From a virus: DNA of 41,382 nucleotides. Under the pieces are notes generated by a model. The model was not told the DNA's origin. It saw only the letters and a list, made by a program, of their open reading frames with translations, and did no database searches. The first letter of the stretch is position 1; the number at the start of each line of letters is the position of its first letter. Where the stretch lies: positions 1-41,382 of the IMG/VR virus record IMGVR_UViG_3300046837_000062. One strand, given 5' to 3'. This document shows, piece after piece, positions 1 to 7,812 of this stretch. The position numbers and the translations under genes are program-made.

Positions 1-127
1 GACCGCTACGTCAAGCTGACCTCAGTGACGGGCATCGCGAACAAGATGCTCGTCTACTGCGAAGGCGAATACATGCGCATCACCGACACCTCGCAGACCG
101 GGGCATCGGTGGTGGGCGTGGTGCCTG
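1..127. repeat. Terminal direct repeat, left copy (contig closure overlap)
   Basis: The first 127 bases are identical to 41256-41382. The repeat lies inside an open reading frame that continues without a break when the ends are joined, so the two copies represent the same locus. A length of exactly 127 is a common assembler k-mer size, so this is more likely an assembly overlap of a circular or circularly permuted genome than a physical terminal repeat. Confidence 0.95.
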
Positions 128-744
128 GCGTGAACGGCACGCAGGCCATCTGGCATGAAACGGGGGCACCGGCCTATTTCGGCCTCCCCGCCGATTTCCC
201 GAATGGGCCGAATGGACCGGCATTCAACGATCTGCTGGCCTCGGCGGCCAGTGTGTCGACGGCTTCGGCTGGCTATGCCGCGGATACCTACCTCGTGGGG
301 TCCGCGGTGCCTGTGCCGCAAGCCGGTTTCACGTCGGGGATGCGCTATGTCTGCAAATTCGACATGGTGAAGACGGCGGCCGGCACCGCCACACCAGCGG
401 TGGTGCTGCGCATCGGCACGGCTGGCACGACGGCGGATGCGGCGATTCTCACGTTCACATTTGCGGCTGGCACCGCGGCCGTCGACACCGGCACGTTTGA
501 AATCAACGCGCACTTCAGACTGGCCGGCACGGCCGCCGTCATGGCGGGCACCTGCGAATGTCGGCACGCGCTCGCGGCCACCGGCCTCATCGCGACCGGC
601 GCGTCGGGACAGGGGCAGATCGCGGTCGTGTCGTCGGCCTTCGATGCCACGCCGGCCTTGACGTTCATTGGTGTCTCCTTCAATGGCGGCGCCTCATTCT
701 CTGGGACCAACACGCTGGTCGAAGCCGAGTTGAAAGGATACTGA
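1..744 (+). CDS. Head/decoration-type virion protein, domains A'+B (3' part; 5' end is at 41211)
   Basis: This is the downstream part of a 262-residue protein whose ATG lies at 41211 and which crosses the contig join; the internal GTG at 25 is not the true start. The N-terminal ~80 residues (most encoded at the far end) resemble the N-terminus of the 40623-41210 protein (shared LT.TTL...KA, YMRIT/WMRIT and VVPG.NG patterns). The C-terminal ~155 residues (from about base 286) are a close paralogue of the next gene's product, sharing GMRYVC, FDMVKTAAGTA and GVSFNGG. The gene is two genes downstream of the coat protein, which suggests a capsid decoration or head-fibre role. Function is inferred from position; the repeated domains are seen directly. 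Confidence 0.8.
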   Translation, partial: DRYVKLTSVTGIANKMLVYCEGEYMRITDTSQTGASVVGVVPGVNGTQAIWHETGAPAYFGLPADFPNGPNGPAFNDLLASAASVSTASAGYAADTYLVGSAVPVPQAGFTSGMRYVCKFDMVKTAAGTATPAVVLRIGTAGTTADAAILTFTFAAGTAAVDTGTFEINAHFRLAGTAAVMAGTCECRHALAATGLIATGASGQGQIAVVSSAFDATPALTFIGVSFNGGASFSGTNTLVEAELKGY

Positions 745-745
745 T

Positions 746-1375
746 ATGTCAGGCAGTCCACAGGCTGGCGGATCGTTTCTGCCCTCGTCCGATTACGACC
801 TCACCGGACAGATTCGGCTCGTGCCACCGCAGGCGGTCAACGCCCCAGTGATTGCGACGTTGAAATCGAACGTCAGCACCGCCGACGTGACGACCGGCTA
901 CGCCACCGACACCTATCTGGCCGGCTCGAGCATCGCGGCGCCGGCGATGGGCTTCACGGCCGGGATGCGCTACGTCTGCACGTTTGACATGGTGAAAACA
1001 GCGGCCGGCACGGCGGCGGCCACGGTCATCGTGCGCATCGGCACGGCGGGTGCCGTCGGCGACACCGCCATCCTGACGTTCACCTGGGGCGCTGGCACGG
1101 CGGCGGTCGACACCGGCACGTTCACGGTCACGTGTCACTTCCGCACGGTCGGGAGTGGCACGGTGGCGGTCGTGGCGGGCACCTGCGTCTGCACCCATGC
1201 GCTGGCGGCGACGGGGCTGGTGGCGACGGGCGCATCCGGCAATGGCCAGCTGCAAGTGACCTCGAGCGGCTTCGATTCGACGCCGGCCGGTTCCTTCATC
1301 GGCGTGTCGTTCAACGGCGGAACGTCCTTCAGCGGCACGAACAAGCTGGTGCAGGCCGAACTGCGGAGTTTCTGA
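746..1375 (+). CDS. Virion protein, domain B paralogue
   Basis: This 209-residue protein starts with ATG two bases after the upstream stop. After a short unique N-terminus (about 50 residues) it repeats the ~155-residue C-terminal domain of the preceding gene: DTYLAGSS, GMRYVCTFDMVKTAAGTA, DTGTF, HALAATGL.ATGASG and GVSFNGG.SFSGTN. The composition (Gly, Ala, Thr, Val) and alternating pattern suggest an all-beta virion domain. The pair probably arose by duplication of the B domain. Location just after coat and decoration-type genes suggests a head or head-tail surface protein. No enzymatic motif was seen. Confidence 0.8.
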   Translation: MSGSPQAGGSFLPSSDYDLTGQIRLVPPQAVNAPVIATLKSNVSTADVTTGYATDTYLAGSSIAAPAMGFTAGMRYVCTFDMVKTAAGTAAATVIVRIGTAGAVGDTAILTFTWGAGTAAVDTGTFTVTCHFRTVGSGTVAVVAGTCVCTHALAATGLVATGASGNGQLQVTSSGFDSTPAGSFIGVSFNGGTSFSGTNKLVQAELRSF

Positions 1376-1902
1376 TGAATCTGTCTCCTGATCTCCTCGC
1401 GCAAATCCAAGCGGCGATTGCCAGTGGGCAGTTGCAGGTGCCGCAGACCGGTGCCACGAACAACGCCGGCCGCTCGCCCTTCCGGCCACGGCAACTGCAT
1501 GACCTGACGCTGCTGCCCACTAAAGACGATCCGCGGCCGACGTTCAACTGGAGCGCCGACCCTCCGCGCGATGATGGCGGCGAATCGCGGCGCACGTTTC
1601 CCTATCCGCGGCTGCTCTGGACGGCCGACGGCACGGAAATCACCGTCCACAGCGAAGCGGAGCACCGCGGGATGGTGGCGCAGGGCTATCTCGAGCAGGC
1701 GCCAGGCGACGTGGTGATCGACCAGGCCGAACAGCTGCGGCAGATGCTCGAGGCGCTCTCGCCGGCCGACCGTGCGCTGGTAGTCGACGGGCAGCGACAG
1801 GCCCGTATCAAGGCGGCGCTCTCCGCGCTCGAGGAGCTGCCCCGCGGCGAAGCCGACACCATGCTGGAATCACTGGCGGCGAAGGCGAAGCGGAGCGCCT
1901 AA
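1375..1902 (+). CDS. Head-proximal conserved phage protein, unknown function
   Basis: The ATG at 1375 overlaps the previous stop (TGATG) and gives 175 residues. The N-terminus is helical and polar (NLSPDLLAQIQAAIASGQ). A central section has a short PRLLW.ADG..ITV motif followed by GYLE, as in small proteins often encoded just after phage coat genes. The C-terminus is a charged helix ending in KAKRSA. No catalytic motif or membrane segment is visible. Its place in the head gene cluster suggests a structural or assembly role, but the function is unknown. Confidence 0.7.
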   Translation: MNLSPDLLAQIQAAIASGQLQVPQTGATNNAGRSPFRPRQLHDLTLLPTKDDPRPTFNWSADPPRDDGGESRRTFPYPRLLWTADGTEITVHSEAEHRGMVAQGYLEQAPGDVVIDQAEQLRQMLEALSPADRALVVDGQRQARIKAALSALEELPRGEADTMLESLAAKAKRSA

Positions 1903-1903
1903 C

Positions 1904-3427
1904 GTGAAGATCCACGGCCATCCGCAGAAGACGGATTACGCCTCGCCGGCCGAATGGCCGACCGTCTCATTCCAAGGGCATTGGGTGGCGCCGGGGCTCA
2001 CGCCAATGCCGATGGCGGGCTTGCCGGGAATCTGCCACACCCACATCGACATCAAGTTTCCCATCTATGCGGAACTGAACGCGCCGGTCGTCTGCACGTT
2101 CACGGTGAAACTGTTTCATACACAGGGACGATTCGGCGGGTTCTACACCTCGTTGATTCGGGACATCGTGTGGGACGAGACGGGCAGCGCGACGGTGCCG
2201 CCGTTTGTCGGCGATCCGATGGGGCTGGTCGTGAAGACAGGTCGGTTCACGGTCGATCTGGCGATGCCGACGTATTACCCGAACGTGCTGCATGGATGGG
2301 CATCGCCAGTGCTGACCGGCGGCACCTCGTATGACAACGGGGATTCCACGCTGCTCGCGGCGCAGCTTCCCTTCTTCTCTGTGCTCGATCCCGCTGTGCC
2401 GGAACCGTCGATGGCGAACGGCGGCGGGCCGGTGCTGCGGTCGATGGTGGAAGTGGCGAATACGACGGTCTTCGCGTCGAATACGGTGCCGATCAGTTAC
2501 GGAGAGACGCTCGCGGAATACAGCAACGAAGTGGTCGAGTTCATTCCGCTGGCGCCAATTACTGCGCCGTGGGTGCTCTCGGGCGGCACGGACGGCTACG
2601 GATCGGTCGACCTGCCTCCCGGCATGTTGGAAGTGCGGCTTGATCTCGACTTCCACAACAACGTGCCTGGCACGGTGCTGCATAGTCAGACGGGCATTTC
2701 GCATCAGAACGCGACTGTGGTGTTTGATCCGGCCGTGCTGGCCGCCTCAACGCCTCCGGTCGGGGTAGCGCCAGGCACGCACAAAGTCGCCCTCATTCGC
2801 CGGCAGACGGATGGGCCAGAAGCGGTCTGGGCGCTGGTCGTGATCGATGTGCCGGTCGGGGCGTTCGTGCCGCCCACGCCTGTGGTCGTGCCGAACGTGA
2901 TGGGGCAGACCCAAGCCGCCGCCACAGACATCTTGAGCGCCGCGGGATTCTTGGTGCAGGTGCTGACGGAGAGCAATGCGCTGGTGCCGGCAGGGCTCGT
3001 CAGTGCGCAAGATCCGGTCATGGGTGTGACCGCCAACAGCGGCAGTCTGGTCAGGCTCACCATCTCGGCAGGACCGATGGCGATGCCGGTTGTGGTGCCC
3101 AACGTCATGGGTCTGACGCAGATGGTCGGGTCGAACAGTTTGCTGGCGGTTGGGCTCTCGCCGGTCATCGTGATGGCGAGTGATGCCGCGGCAGCCGGCA
3201 CGATCATCGCGCAGCAGCCGATGATGGGCGTCTCGGTGCCGGTCGGGAGTCCGGTCACGCTGACCGTCTCGAGTGGGCCGGTCGTGACGCCCTCGCAGTG
3301 GGTGGTGGTGACGCCGATCATCAAGAAACTCACCGTGCCTGGCGGGCTGGATCGGTTCTGTCTTTGCGTCGAAGGAACGACTGAGTGCGTCGAGCTCGTC
3401 GTCAAACCTGATCCGGGCAGCGTCTGA
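1904..3427 (+). CDS. Virion-associated protein with two C-terminal PASTA repeats
   Basis: GTG start one base after the upstream stop; 507 residues. Residues 1-~310 form a beta-rich region without a family I recognise. Residues ~327-391 and ~396-461 are two tandem repeats, each opening with VVVPNVMG.TQ, with an internal (A)GL/F..V, then Q.P..G and a final GS.V.LT(V/I)S.GP. This is the PASTA signature, known from penicillin-binding proteins and PknB-type kinases, where it binds peptidoglycan or muropeptides. A ~45-residue tail follows. In a virion gene cluster this suggests a particle protein that contacts cell-wall material during adsorption or entry. PASTA identity is well supported by motif; the role is inferred. 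Confidence 0.8.
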   Translation: MKIHGHPQKTDYASPAEWPTVSFQGHWVAPGLTPMPMAGLPGICHTHIDIKFPIYAELNAPVVCTFTVKLFHTQGRFGGFYTSLIRDIVWDETGSATVPPFVGDPMGLVVKTGRFTVDLAMPTYYPNVLHGWASPVLTGGTSYDNGDSTLLAAQLPFFSVLDPAVPEPSMANGGGPVLRSMVEVANTTVFASNTVPISYGETLAEYSNEVVEFIPLAPITAPWVLSGGTDGYGSVDLPPGMLEVRLDLDFHNNVPGTVLHSQTGISHQNATVVFDPAVLAASTPPVGVAPGTHKVALIRRQTDGPEAVWALVVIDVPVGAFVPPTPVVVPNVMGQTQAAATDILSAAGFLVQVLTESNALVPAGLVSAQDPVMGVTANSGSLVRLTISAGPMAMPVVVPNVMGLTQMVGSNSLLAVGLSPVIVMASDAAAAGTIIAQQPMMGVSVPVGSPVTLTVSSGPVVTPSQWVVVTPIIKKLTVPGGLDRFCLCVEGTTECVELVVKPDPGSV

Positions 3428-4110
3428 TGGCGTATGCCCTCATCGCGCAAGTCGGGGCCGTCGGGACGAATCCCACGACCAGCAGTATCAACACGACAGG
3501 AGCGGATCTCCTGCTGGTGTTCTCCGGGGCGATCAATGCCTCGGAAACGATTTCCGACAGCAAAAGTAATAGCTGGACGGATTTGACCGTGGCGGGATCG
3601 ACGCTGACCGGCCGCATTTCGTATTCCCGCGGCGGCACCGTCGGGAGTGGGCATACGTTCACGGCCACCAGTGGCGTGAATGGCGGGCTGATCGTGATGG
3701 CGTTTAGTGGCAGTGTCGCCAGTCCTGTGGCGGCTGGCACGGATACGGTCGGCAATACCGCGTCAGGCACCTCGCAAGGGTCCGGATCGATCACGCCCCC
3801 GGAAACGGACTGTCTCGTCGTCAGCGGGATGACCTACAACGTGGCACCCAACGGGGTGGGGGTGCCGAGTGGGTTTACGGTGCCGAGTGGGGCGAGTATT
3901 GACGCCGTGAACGCCGTCTCGTTCGGCTATTACTTCGCCTACGAGATTCAGACCGCGATTGTCACGCGGTCCCCGACGTGGACACTCGACACCTCGGCCT
4001 CGTTTATGAGTGTCGCGTCGGTGATTTTCAAAGACACCGGGACGGGTGGCGGCGGCTCGAATTGGGGGCCGATGCTCGGCCAACAACTGAATCGGATCGT
4101 GCAGGGCTAA
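3427..4110 (+). CDS. Minor virion protein, beta-sandwich-like
   Basis: ATG overlaps the previous stop (TGATG); 227 residues. The sequence is Gly/Ser/Thr/Val rich with alternating hydrophobics, typical of beta-sandwich phage surface proteins. Visible patterns include an N-terminal hydrophobic strand, SNSWT, and FSGSVASP. It ends with a GTGGGGSNWGP linker and a short tail (QQLNRIVQG). No catalytic motif is evident. It lies between the PASTA protein and a conserved minor structural protein, so a tail or surface-fibre component is the best guess. Confidence 0.65.
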   Translation: MAYALIAQVGAVGTNPTTSSINTTGADLLLVFSGAINASETISDSKSNSWTDLTVAGSTLTGRISYSRGGTVGSGHTFTATSGVNGGLIVMAFSGSVASPVAAGTDTVGNTASGTSQGSGSITPPETDCLVVSGMTYNVAPNGVGVPSGFTVPSGASIDAVNAVSFGYYFAYEIQTAIVTRSPTWTLDTSASFMSVASVIFKDTGTGGGGSNWGPMLGQQLNRIVQG

Positions 4111-4113
4111 TGT

Positions 4114-4776
4114 ATGTCTTATTTGGGCGATTTTCGTCTCGGCGACACGCTGGATTTCAAGTTCACGACCGTGCAGACGACGGGGGCGCCGTTCACGCTC
4201 GCCGGCGGTCCCGTCGTCTCCGCATATCCTGGTAACAGCCTCACGGAATTAACCGCTGGCATTACGTTGACTCAGGATTTTGATGGCCGCACCGGTCTGA
4301 ACAACGTGCGCGTCGTCGCGTCCGGTGGCAACGGTTACGCCACAGCGACGAACTACGAGTTGGTGATCACGACTGGCACCGTGAACAGTGTCTCGGTCGT
4401 AGGCTACGTGGTCGGCACGTTCTCCATTGAGAACCGCTCGGCCCTGATGCCGACGACCAGCGGGCGCACGTTGGTGGTCGATGCATCGGGCCTTGCAGAT
4501 GCGAATACGGTCAAGGTTGGCCCCACCGGCTCGGGCACGGCCCAGACCGCCTCTAATTTGTCGGCGCTCCTCACGACCGCGCTGACGGAGAGCTACAACA
4601 CCGACGGCTCGACGGGCACGGCGGCGCAGTTGCTCTACCTGATCGTCTCGCGTCTGATGGAGTTTGACATTTCAGGCACATCGATCACGATGCGTAAACT
4701 GGATGGCACCACGCAATCAGCGATTTTGACGTTGAACGACGCGACGAATCCGACGACGTGTCATCGGACGACGTAA
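4114..4776 (+). CDS. Conserved minor structural protein (MSYLGDF type)
   Basis: 220 residues. The N-terminus MSYLGDFRLGDTLDFKFTTV and the following ~100 residues resemble the beta-domain found at the start of many phage minor structural proteins (baseplate/fibre-attached, BppU-like). The C-terminus has the family's usual ending: LLYLIVSRLMEF, a KLDGTT segment, and LNDATNPTTCHRTT. A short hinge with SGRTLVVDASGLAD separates the two. Neighbours on both sides are structural. Exact location in the particle is not known; a tail appendage or adaptor is likely. Confidence 0.7.
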   Translation: MSYLGDFRLGDTLDFKFTTVQTTGAPFTLAGGPVVSAYPGNSLTELTAGITLTQDFDGRTGLNNVRVVASGGNGYATATNYELVITTGTVNSVSVVGYVVGTFSIENRSALMPTTSGRTLVVDASGLADANTVKVGPTGSGTAQTASNLSALLTTALTESYNTDGSTGTAAQLLYLIVSRLMEFDISGTSITMRKLDGTTQSAILTLNDATNPTTCHRTT

Positions 4777-5007
4777 GTGGCTGATACCGGCAAAATTGCC
4801 GTCGAAGGCTTCAGTGCTGGCGCGATCAAATATGTCGTGCTGCAGGGGTTTGTGCCGAATCCATCAGGCACCGTCAATGCCTGTCTGGTCACGTTGGGGT
4901 TCGGCGCGGCGAACAGTCACAAAGTGGCGTTACTTGGATTTGTCGGCGTGACGGCCCCGACCACGACGGGCGCCTATCCGGTCTTTGGTGGCACGGTGAT
5001 CGGATGA
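4777..5007 (+). CDS. Small virion-cluster protein
   Basis: GTG start directly after the upstream TAA; 76 residues. It is hydrophobic and Gly/Ala/Val rich (MADTGKIAVEGF, then KVALLGFVGV) with two Cys-free beta-like halves. It overlaps the next gene by four bases (ATGA), so translation of the two is probably coupled. It has no motif I can assign; context implies a small structural component of the particle. Confidence 0.6.
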   Translation: MADTGKIAVEGFSAGAIKYVVLQGFVPNPSGTVNACLVTLGFGAANSHKVALLGFVGVTAPTTTGAYPVFGGTVIG

Positions 5008-5657
5008 GTCAAAAGGATGTCTGCGATGGCAATAGCCTGACGCGCGGCGCGGGGGCGACAGCGGGCCATGACTATCCGACCATCCTCGGGACGCTTCGCG
5101 CGGGTGAAACGATTGTCAATCTCGGTGTGGACGGGGCGACAACCACAGATCGATCAGCCGCGTATCCGGCGGGTGCCGCCACCATCTTCACGGCTGGCGC
5201 GTTCTATGTGCCATGGGAAGTAATCAATGCGGTGTATTTCAATGTCGATGCGCCGACGGCCTATAGTGACTACGCGGCGTGGTGCAATTTGGCGCGTGCG
5301 ACGGGTTACAAAGTGATTGCGGTGACCGGTTCGCCGGCGCGTGGGGATTTTCCTGGCACCTCGACGTTGCCAGCCCCGCAGGAAACGAATTGGAATAGTC
5401 GGATCGCGACGGTCAATGCGAACATCCGCGCGAATTGGCGCCTCTTCTCACATGGCCTTTACGATCTGGCGCTGGACACACGCTTTCAGAACTATAACGA
5501 TACGACCTATTTCCAAACAGACAAGGTGCATTACACGGATCTCGGCTATGCCATCGTCGCCGCTGGCGTCAGTGCCGCCATCACGACCGTGCTGACAGCG
5601 ACGACAGGACATTTCGGCAGCGTGATGGCGGGTATCGCACGGGGGCCGCGTCGATGA
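5004..5657 (+). CDS. SGNH/GDSL-hydrolase-like protein
   Basis: 217 residues; ATG overlaps the previous stop (ATGA). Block I of the SGNH fold is recognisable as CDGNSLTRG with the predicted nucleophile Ser11. Block V is DKVHYTDLGY with Asp173 and His176, matching the family's DxxH catalytic pair. A VNLGVDGATT segment near residue 37 corresponds to the block II region; a clean block III GxND is not evident. Family members are esterases or lipases, and in phages such domains deacetylate or trim surface polysaccharides. Sitting among tail genes, it may be a virion-borne esterase acting on the host envelope. Fold call is good; activity and substrate are inferred. Confidence 0.75.
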   Translation: MSQKDVCDGNSLTRGAGATAGHDYPTILGTLRAGETIVNLGVDGATTTDRSAAYPAGAATIFTAGAFYVPWEVINAVYFNVDAPTAYSDYAAWCNLARATGYKVIAVTGSPARGDFPGTSTLPAPQETNWNSRIATVNANIRANWRLFSHGLYDLALDTRFQNYNDTTYFQTDKVHYTDLGYAIVAAGVSAAITTVLTATTGHFGSVMAGIARGPRR

Positions 5658-6319
5658 GTTTTAATTACGTCGCGCTGGATAGCTCACCGAAGACCTTTGA
5701 TGCGGTCTTCCATGATCCGGATACCGCGAACAAACATAACGCCGATAGCACGCCCGTCTTCAACGTCTTCGAAGATGCGAATGACACGCCGATTCTGCTA
5801 AATCAGTCCATGACGCAGCGCGGCGGCTTCGTGGGCTGTTATCGCGGCACGTTTGCGCCCTCGACGGCGAACGGTTTTGAAGTGGGGAAGAGCTACAACG
5901 TGCATGTCTACGGCACCGTGACCGGCACGGTCAGTGGCAACGCCATCTCGGATGATTGGGTCGCCTCGACCTTCTGTGTGAGCGTGGCGGAAGTGGTGCA
6001 GGGGTCCGTGCCGGCCACCGTGGCAGGGTCGGTCGCGAGTGTCGTGGGTGATGTCGGCGGCAATGTGATTGGGTCCGTGGGCAGCGTCATCACGATCACG
6101 AACATCATTGCGGGCGTGTTCGCCCATGCCTTCAGCGCGGCGTATCGTTCCTTCACGTTTGAACAGATGATCGGCGCGATGGCCGCCTCGCTGCTCGGCA
6201 AGTTGTCCGGCGCGGCGACATCGGCCGTGGTGATTCGGAATCTGCAGGATTCGGGTGATGTGGTGACGGCCACGGTGGATGCCAACGGCAACAGGACCGC
6301 GGTCACGGTGACGCCGTAA
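5654..6319 (+). CDS. Minor structural protein with GNVxGSVGSV-type hinge
   Basis: ATGA overlap with the SGNH gene; 221 residues. The N-terminal ~110 residues form a beta-domain (FDAVFHDPDT, GKSYNVHVYGTVTG). A Val/Gly hinge (DVGGNVIGSVGSV) follows. The C-terminus ends in a conserved phage pattern, LLGKLSGAATSAVVIRNLQDSGD then TVDANGNR.AVTV. This architecture parallels the 4114 gene: an N-terminal recognition-type domain with a shared C-terminal attachment block. It is likely a tail or appendage component. No catalytic residues seen. Confidence 0.7.
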   Translation: MSFNYVALDSSPKTFDAVFHDPDTANKHNADSTPVFNVFEDANDTPILLNQSMTQRGGFVGCYRGTFAPSTANGFEVGKSYNVHVYGTVTGTVSGNAISDDWVASTFCVSVAEVVQGSVPATVAGSVASVVGDVGGNVIGSVGSVITITNIIAGVFAHAFSAAYRSFTFEQMIGAMAASLLGKLSGAATSAVVIRNLQDSGDVVTATVDANGNRTAVTVTP

Positions 6320-6465
6320 TGTTTCCCGGTCATTTCTTTTGCGCGCGCTTTTTCGCCCCTCGGTATTTCCCGAAAGTGGGCGCGGCGCCGCCGCCGTTTC
6401 TGGCACAGTGGCAGAATGCCGCCAATGCCTATCTCGGCCCGTTAGGTCGCACGGTGATGGACTAG
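6319..6465 (+). CDS. Tiny conserved-type peptide (FPGHFF...APRYFPKVG)
   Basis: A 48-residue ORF whose ATG at 6319 overlaps the upstream TAA (TAATG) and whose TAG overlaps the next GTG. The sequence begins MFPGHFFCARFFAPRYFP, an aromatic, Phe/Tyr-rich motif I associate with very small proteins found in many phage tail clusters. A Pro-rich link and a short helix (FLAQWQNAANAYLGPLG) follow. The tight overlap at both ends supports translation. Function unknown. Confidence 0.65.
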   Translation: MFPGHFFCARFFAPRYFPKVGAAPPPFLAQWQNAANAYLGPLGRTVMD

Positions 6466-6752
6466 TGGCGATTCCGGTGAAGAATACGACCGGCTGGGTG
6501 GTGGGCGGCCAGATGATCCATGCCACTGATGGCGCGCCGTTTGTCGGCGCCGTCACGGCCTATGTGAGCAAAGACGGCGCGACCGAAGTGCTGGGCACGG
6601 TCGGCGGGGGCGTCTGCACCTCCGCGGGCAGCAATGGCTTCTACGTGTATTTCCCCTCGCAGGCGGAAACCAACGCGAATCTGGTCGCGGTGACGATGAT
6701 CGGGGTGAACGCCGTGCCGCATACCGTGCAGATTCCGACGGTGGTGCTCTAA
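6465..6752 (+). CDS. Stand-alone NTTGW domain protein
   Basis: GTG at 6465 overlaps the upstream TAG; the product is 95 residues. It opens MAIPVKNTTGWVVGGQM and contains GFYVYFPSQAETN. It is a clear paralogue of the first ~92 residues of the next gene (MAMPVRNTTGWVVGAQM, GFYVYHPTQAETN). The domain is probably a small beta-sandwich of the kind appended to phage tail proteins. Its stop overlaps the next ATG by one base (TAATG). It likely binds the same site in the particle as the paralogous domain, or is a duplicate. Confidence 0.7.
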   Translation: MAIPVKNTTGWVVGGQMIHATDGAPFVGAVTAYVSKDGATEVLGTVGGGVCTSAGSNGFYVYFPSQAETNANLVAVTMIGVNAVPHTVQIPTVVL

Positions 6753-7810
6753 TGGCGATGCCCGTCAGGAATACCACTGGCTGGGTCGTCGGCGCGCAGA
6801 TGGTCAACGTGACCGACGGCGCGGCCTATGTGGGCACCGTCACCTGCCATCTGACGAAGGATGGCGTGCTGCCGTCGGTGCTCGGCACGTTCAATAGCGG
6901 CCTCTGCACGGCGCTCGGCAACGGCTTCTACGTCTACCATCCGACGCAGGCCGAAACCAATTACGGCGTCATCGATTTCACGTTCAGCGGCACCGGGGCG
7001 ATTCCGAATACACGCCAAGTGCCGACGATGACCGCCGCGCAAGCCGCCGCGATTCAGGTCGCCAGCGGCGCCAACATCTACACCGTGCGCGCGGTCATCA
7101 CCGATGCGCTGATGGAGATTGGCGTGCTCGAGCCGGGGGAATCGCCGTCCGCGGCACAGGCGAGTATCGGGCTGCGCCGCACGCAGGGCATGATCGACAG
7201 TTGGGCGGCTGACCGCCTGACGCTCTCGCTGCAGTTGCGCACGCCGTTCACCTGGCCGGCGAATACGAGCTCAGTGCAGGTCGGGCGTGGGCAGACCGTC
7301 GACATGGACCGGCCGGTCTGGGTCAACAATCTCACGTTCGTGGTGCCTGGGACCAATCCCGGCGTCGAAGTGCCGATGGGGCTGATGGATGAAGACGCCT
7401 ATGCGTCCTTGACCATCAAGAATCTCACTTCACAGTTGCCGCAGCAGGCGTTCTACCAGACCAACGTGAACGATCCGAACGGCACGCTGTTCATCTGGCC
7501 GACCCCACCCAGCCTCACGCTGGTGCTCTACACGCCACAAGCGGTCAGTGTGCCGGCGAACTTGAACAGCCTCATGCAGGGGCCGCCTGGCTATCAGGAT
7601 GCGTTCCTCTACCAGTTGGCGCTGCGGCTCTGCACGCCCTTCGGGGTGGCGGTGCCGCCTCTGCTGCCGCGGATGGCGGCGAGCGCGTTTGAAAACATGA
7701 AGAAACCGAATGTGGAACCGGGGTCGATGGGCCTCGATCCGGCGCTGGTGCCAAGTTACGGCGCCGGCTATAACGTGCTCACCGACAGCACGACCTTCAG
7801 CGGGAGATAA
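6752..7810 (+). CDS. P22 gp4-like head-tail adaptor with N-terminal NTTGW domain
   Basis: 352 residues. Residues 1-~92 repeat the domain encoded by the preceding gene. From about residue 108 the sequence matches the pattern of P22 gp4-type packaged-DNA-stabilisation factors: a helical VRAVITDALMEIGVLEPGE start, then IGLRRTQGMIDSWAADRL, a central beta-insertion and an ending with PPGYQDAFLYQLALRLCTPFG. P22 gp4 is the first tail accessory factor, sits under the portal and is normally about 166 residues. This protein is twice that size because of the added N-terminal domain and a longer insertion. The gp10-like gene follows closely, as in P22. Confidence 0.75.
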   Translation: MAMPVRNTTGWVVGAQMVNVTDGAAYVGTVTCHLTKDGVLPSVLGTFNSGLCTALGNGFYVYHPTQAETNYGVIDFTFSGTGAIPNTRQVPTMTAAQAAAIQVASGANIYTVRAVITDALMEIGVLEPGESPSAAQASIGLRRTQGMIDSWAADRLTLSLQLRTPFTWPANTSSVQVGRGQTVDMDRPVWVNNLTFVVPGTNPGVEVPMGLMDEDAYASLTIKNLTSQLPQQAFYQTNVNDPNGTLFIWPTPPSLTLVLYTPQAVSVPANLNSLMQGPPGYQDAFLYQLALRLCTPFGVAVPPLLPRMAASAFENMKKPNVEPGSMGLDPALVPSYGAGYNVLTDSTTFSGR

Positions 7811-7812
7811 CG

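Noticed and set aside
1-127. Physical terminal repeat or attachment site
   Set aside because: The repeat lies inside one gene, equals a typical k-mer length, and no integrase is encoded.
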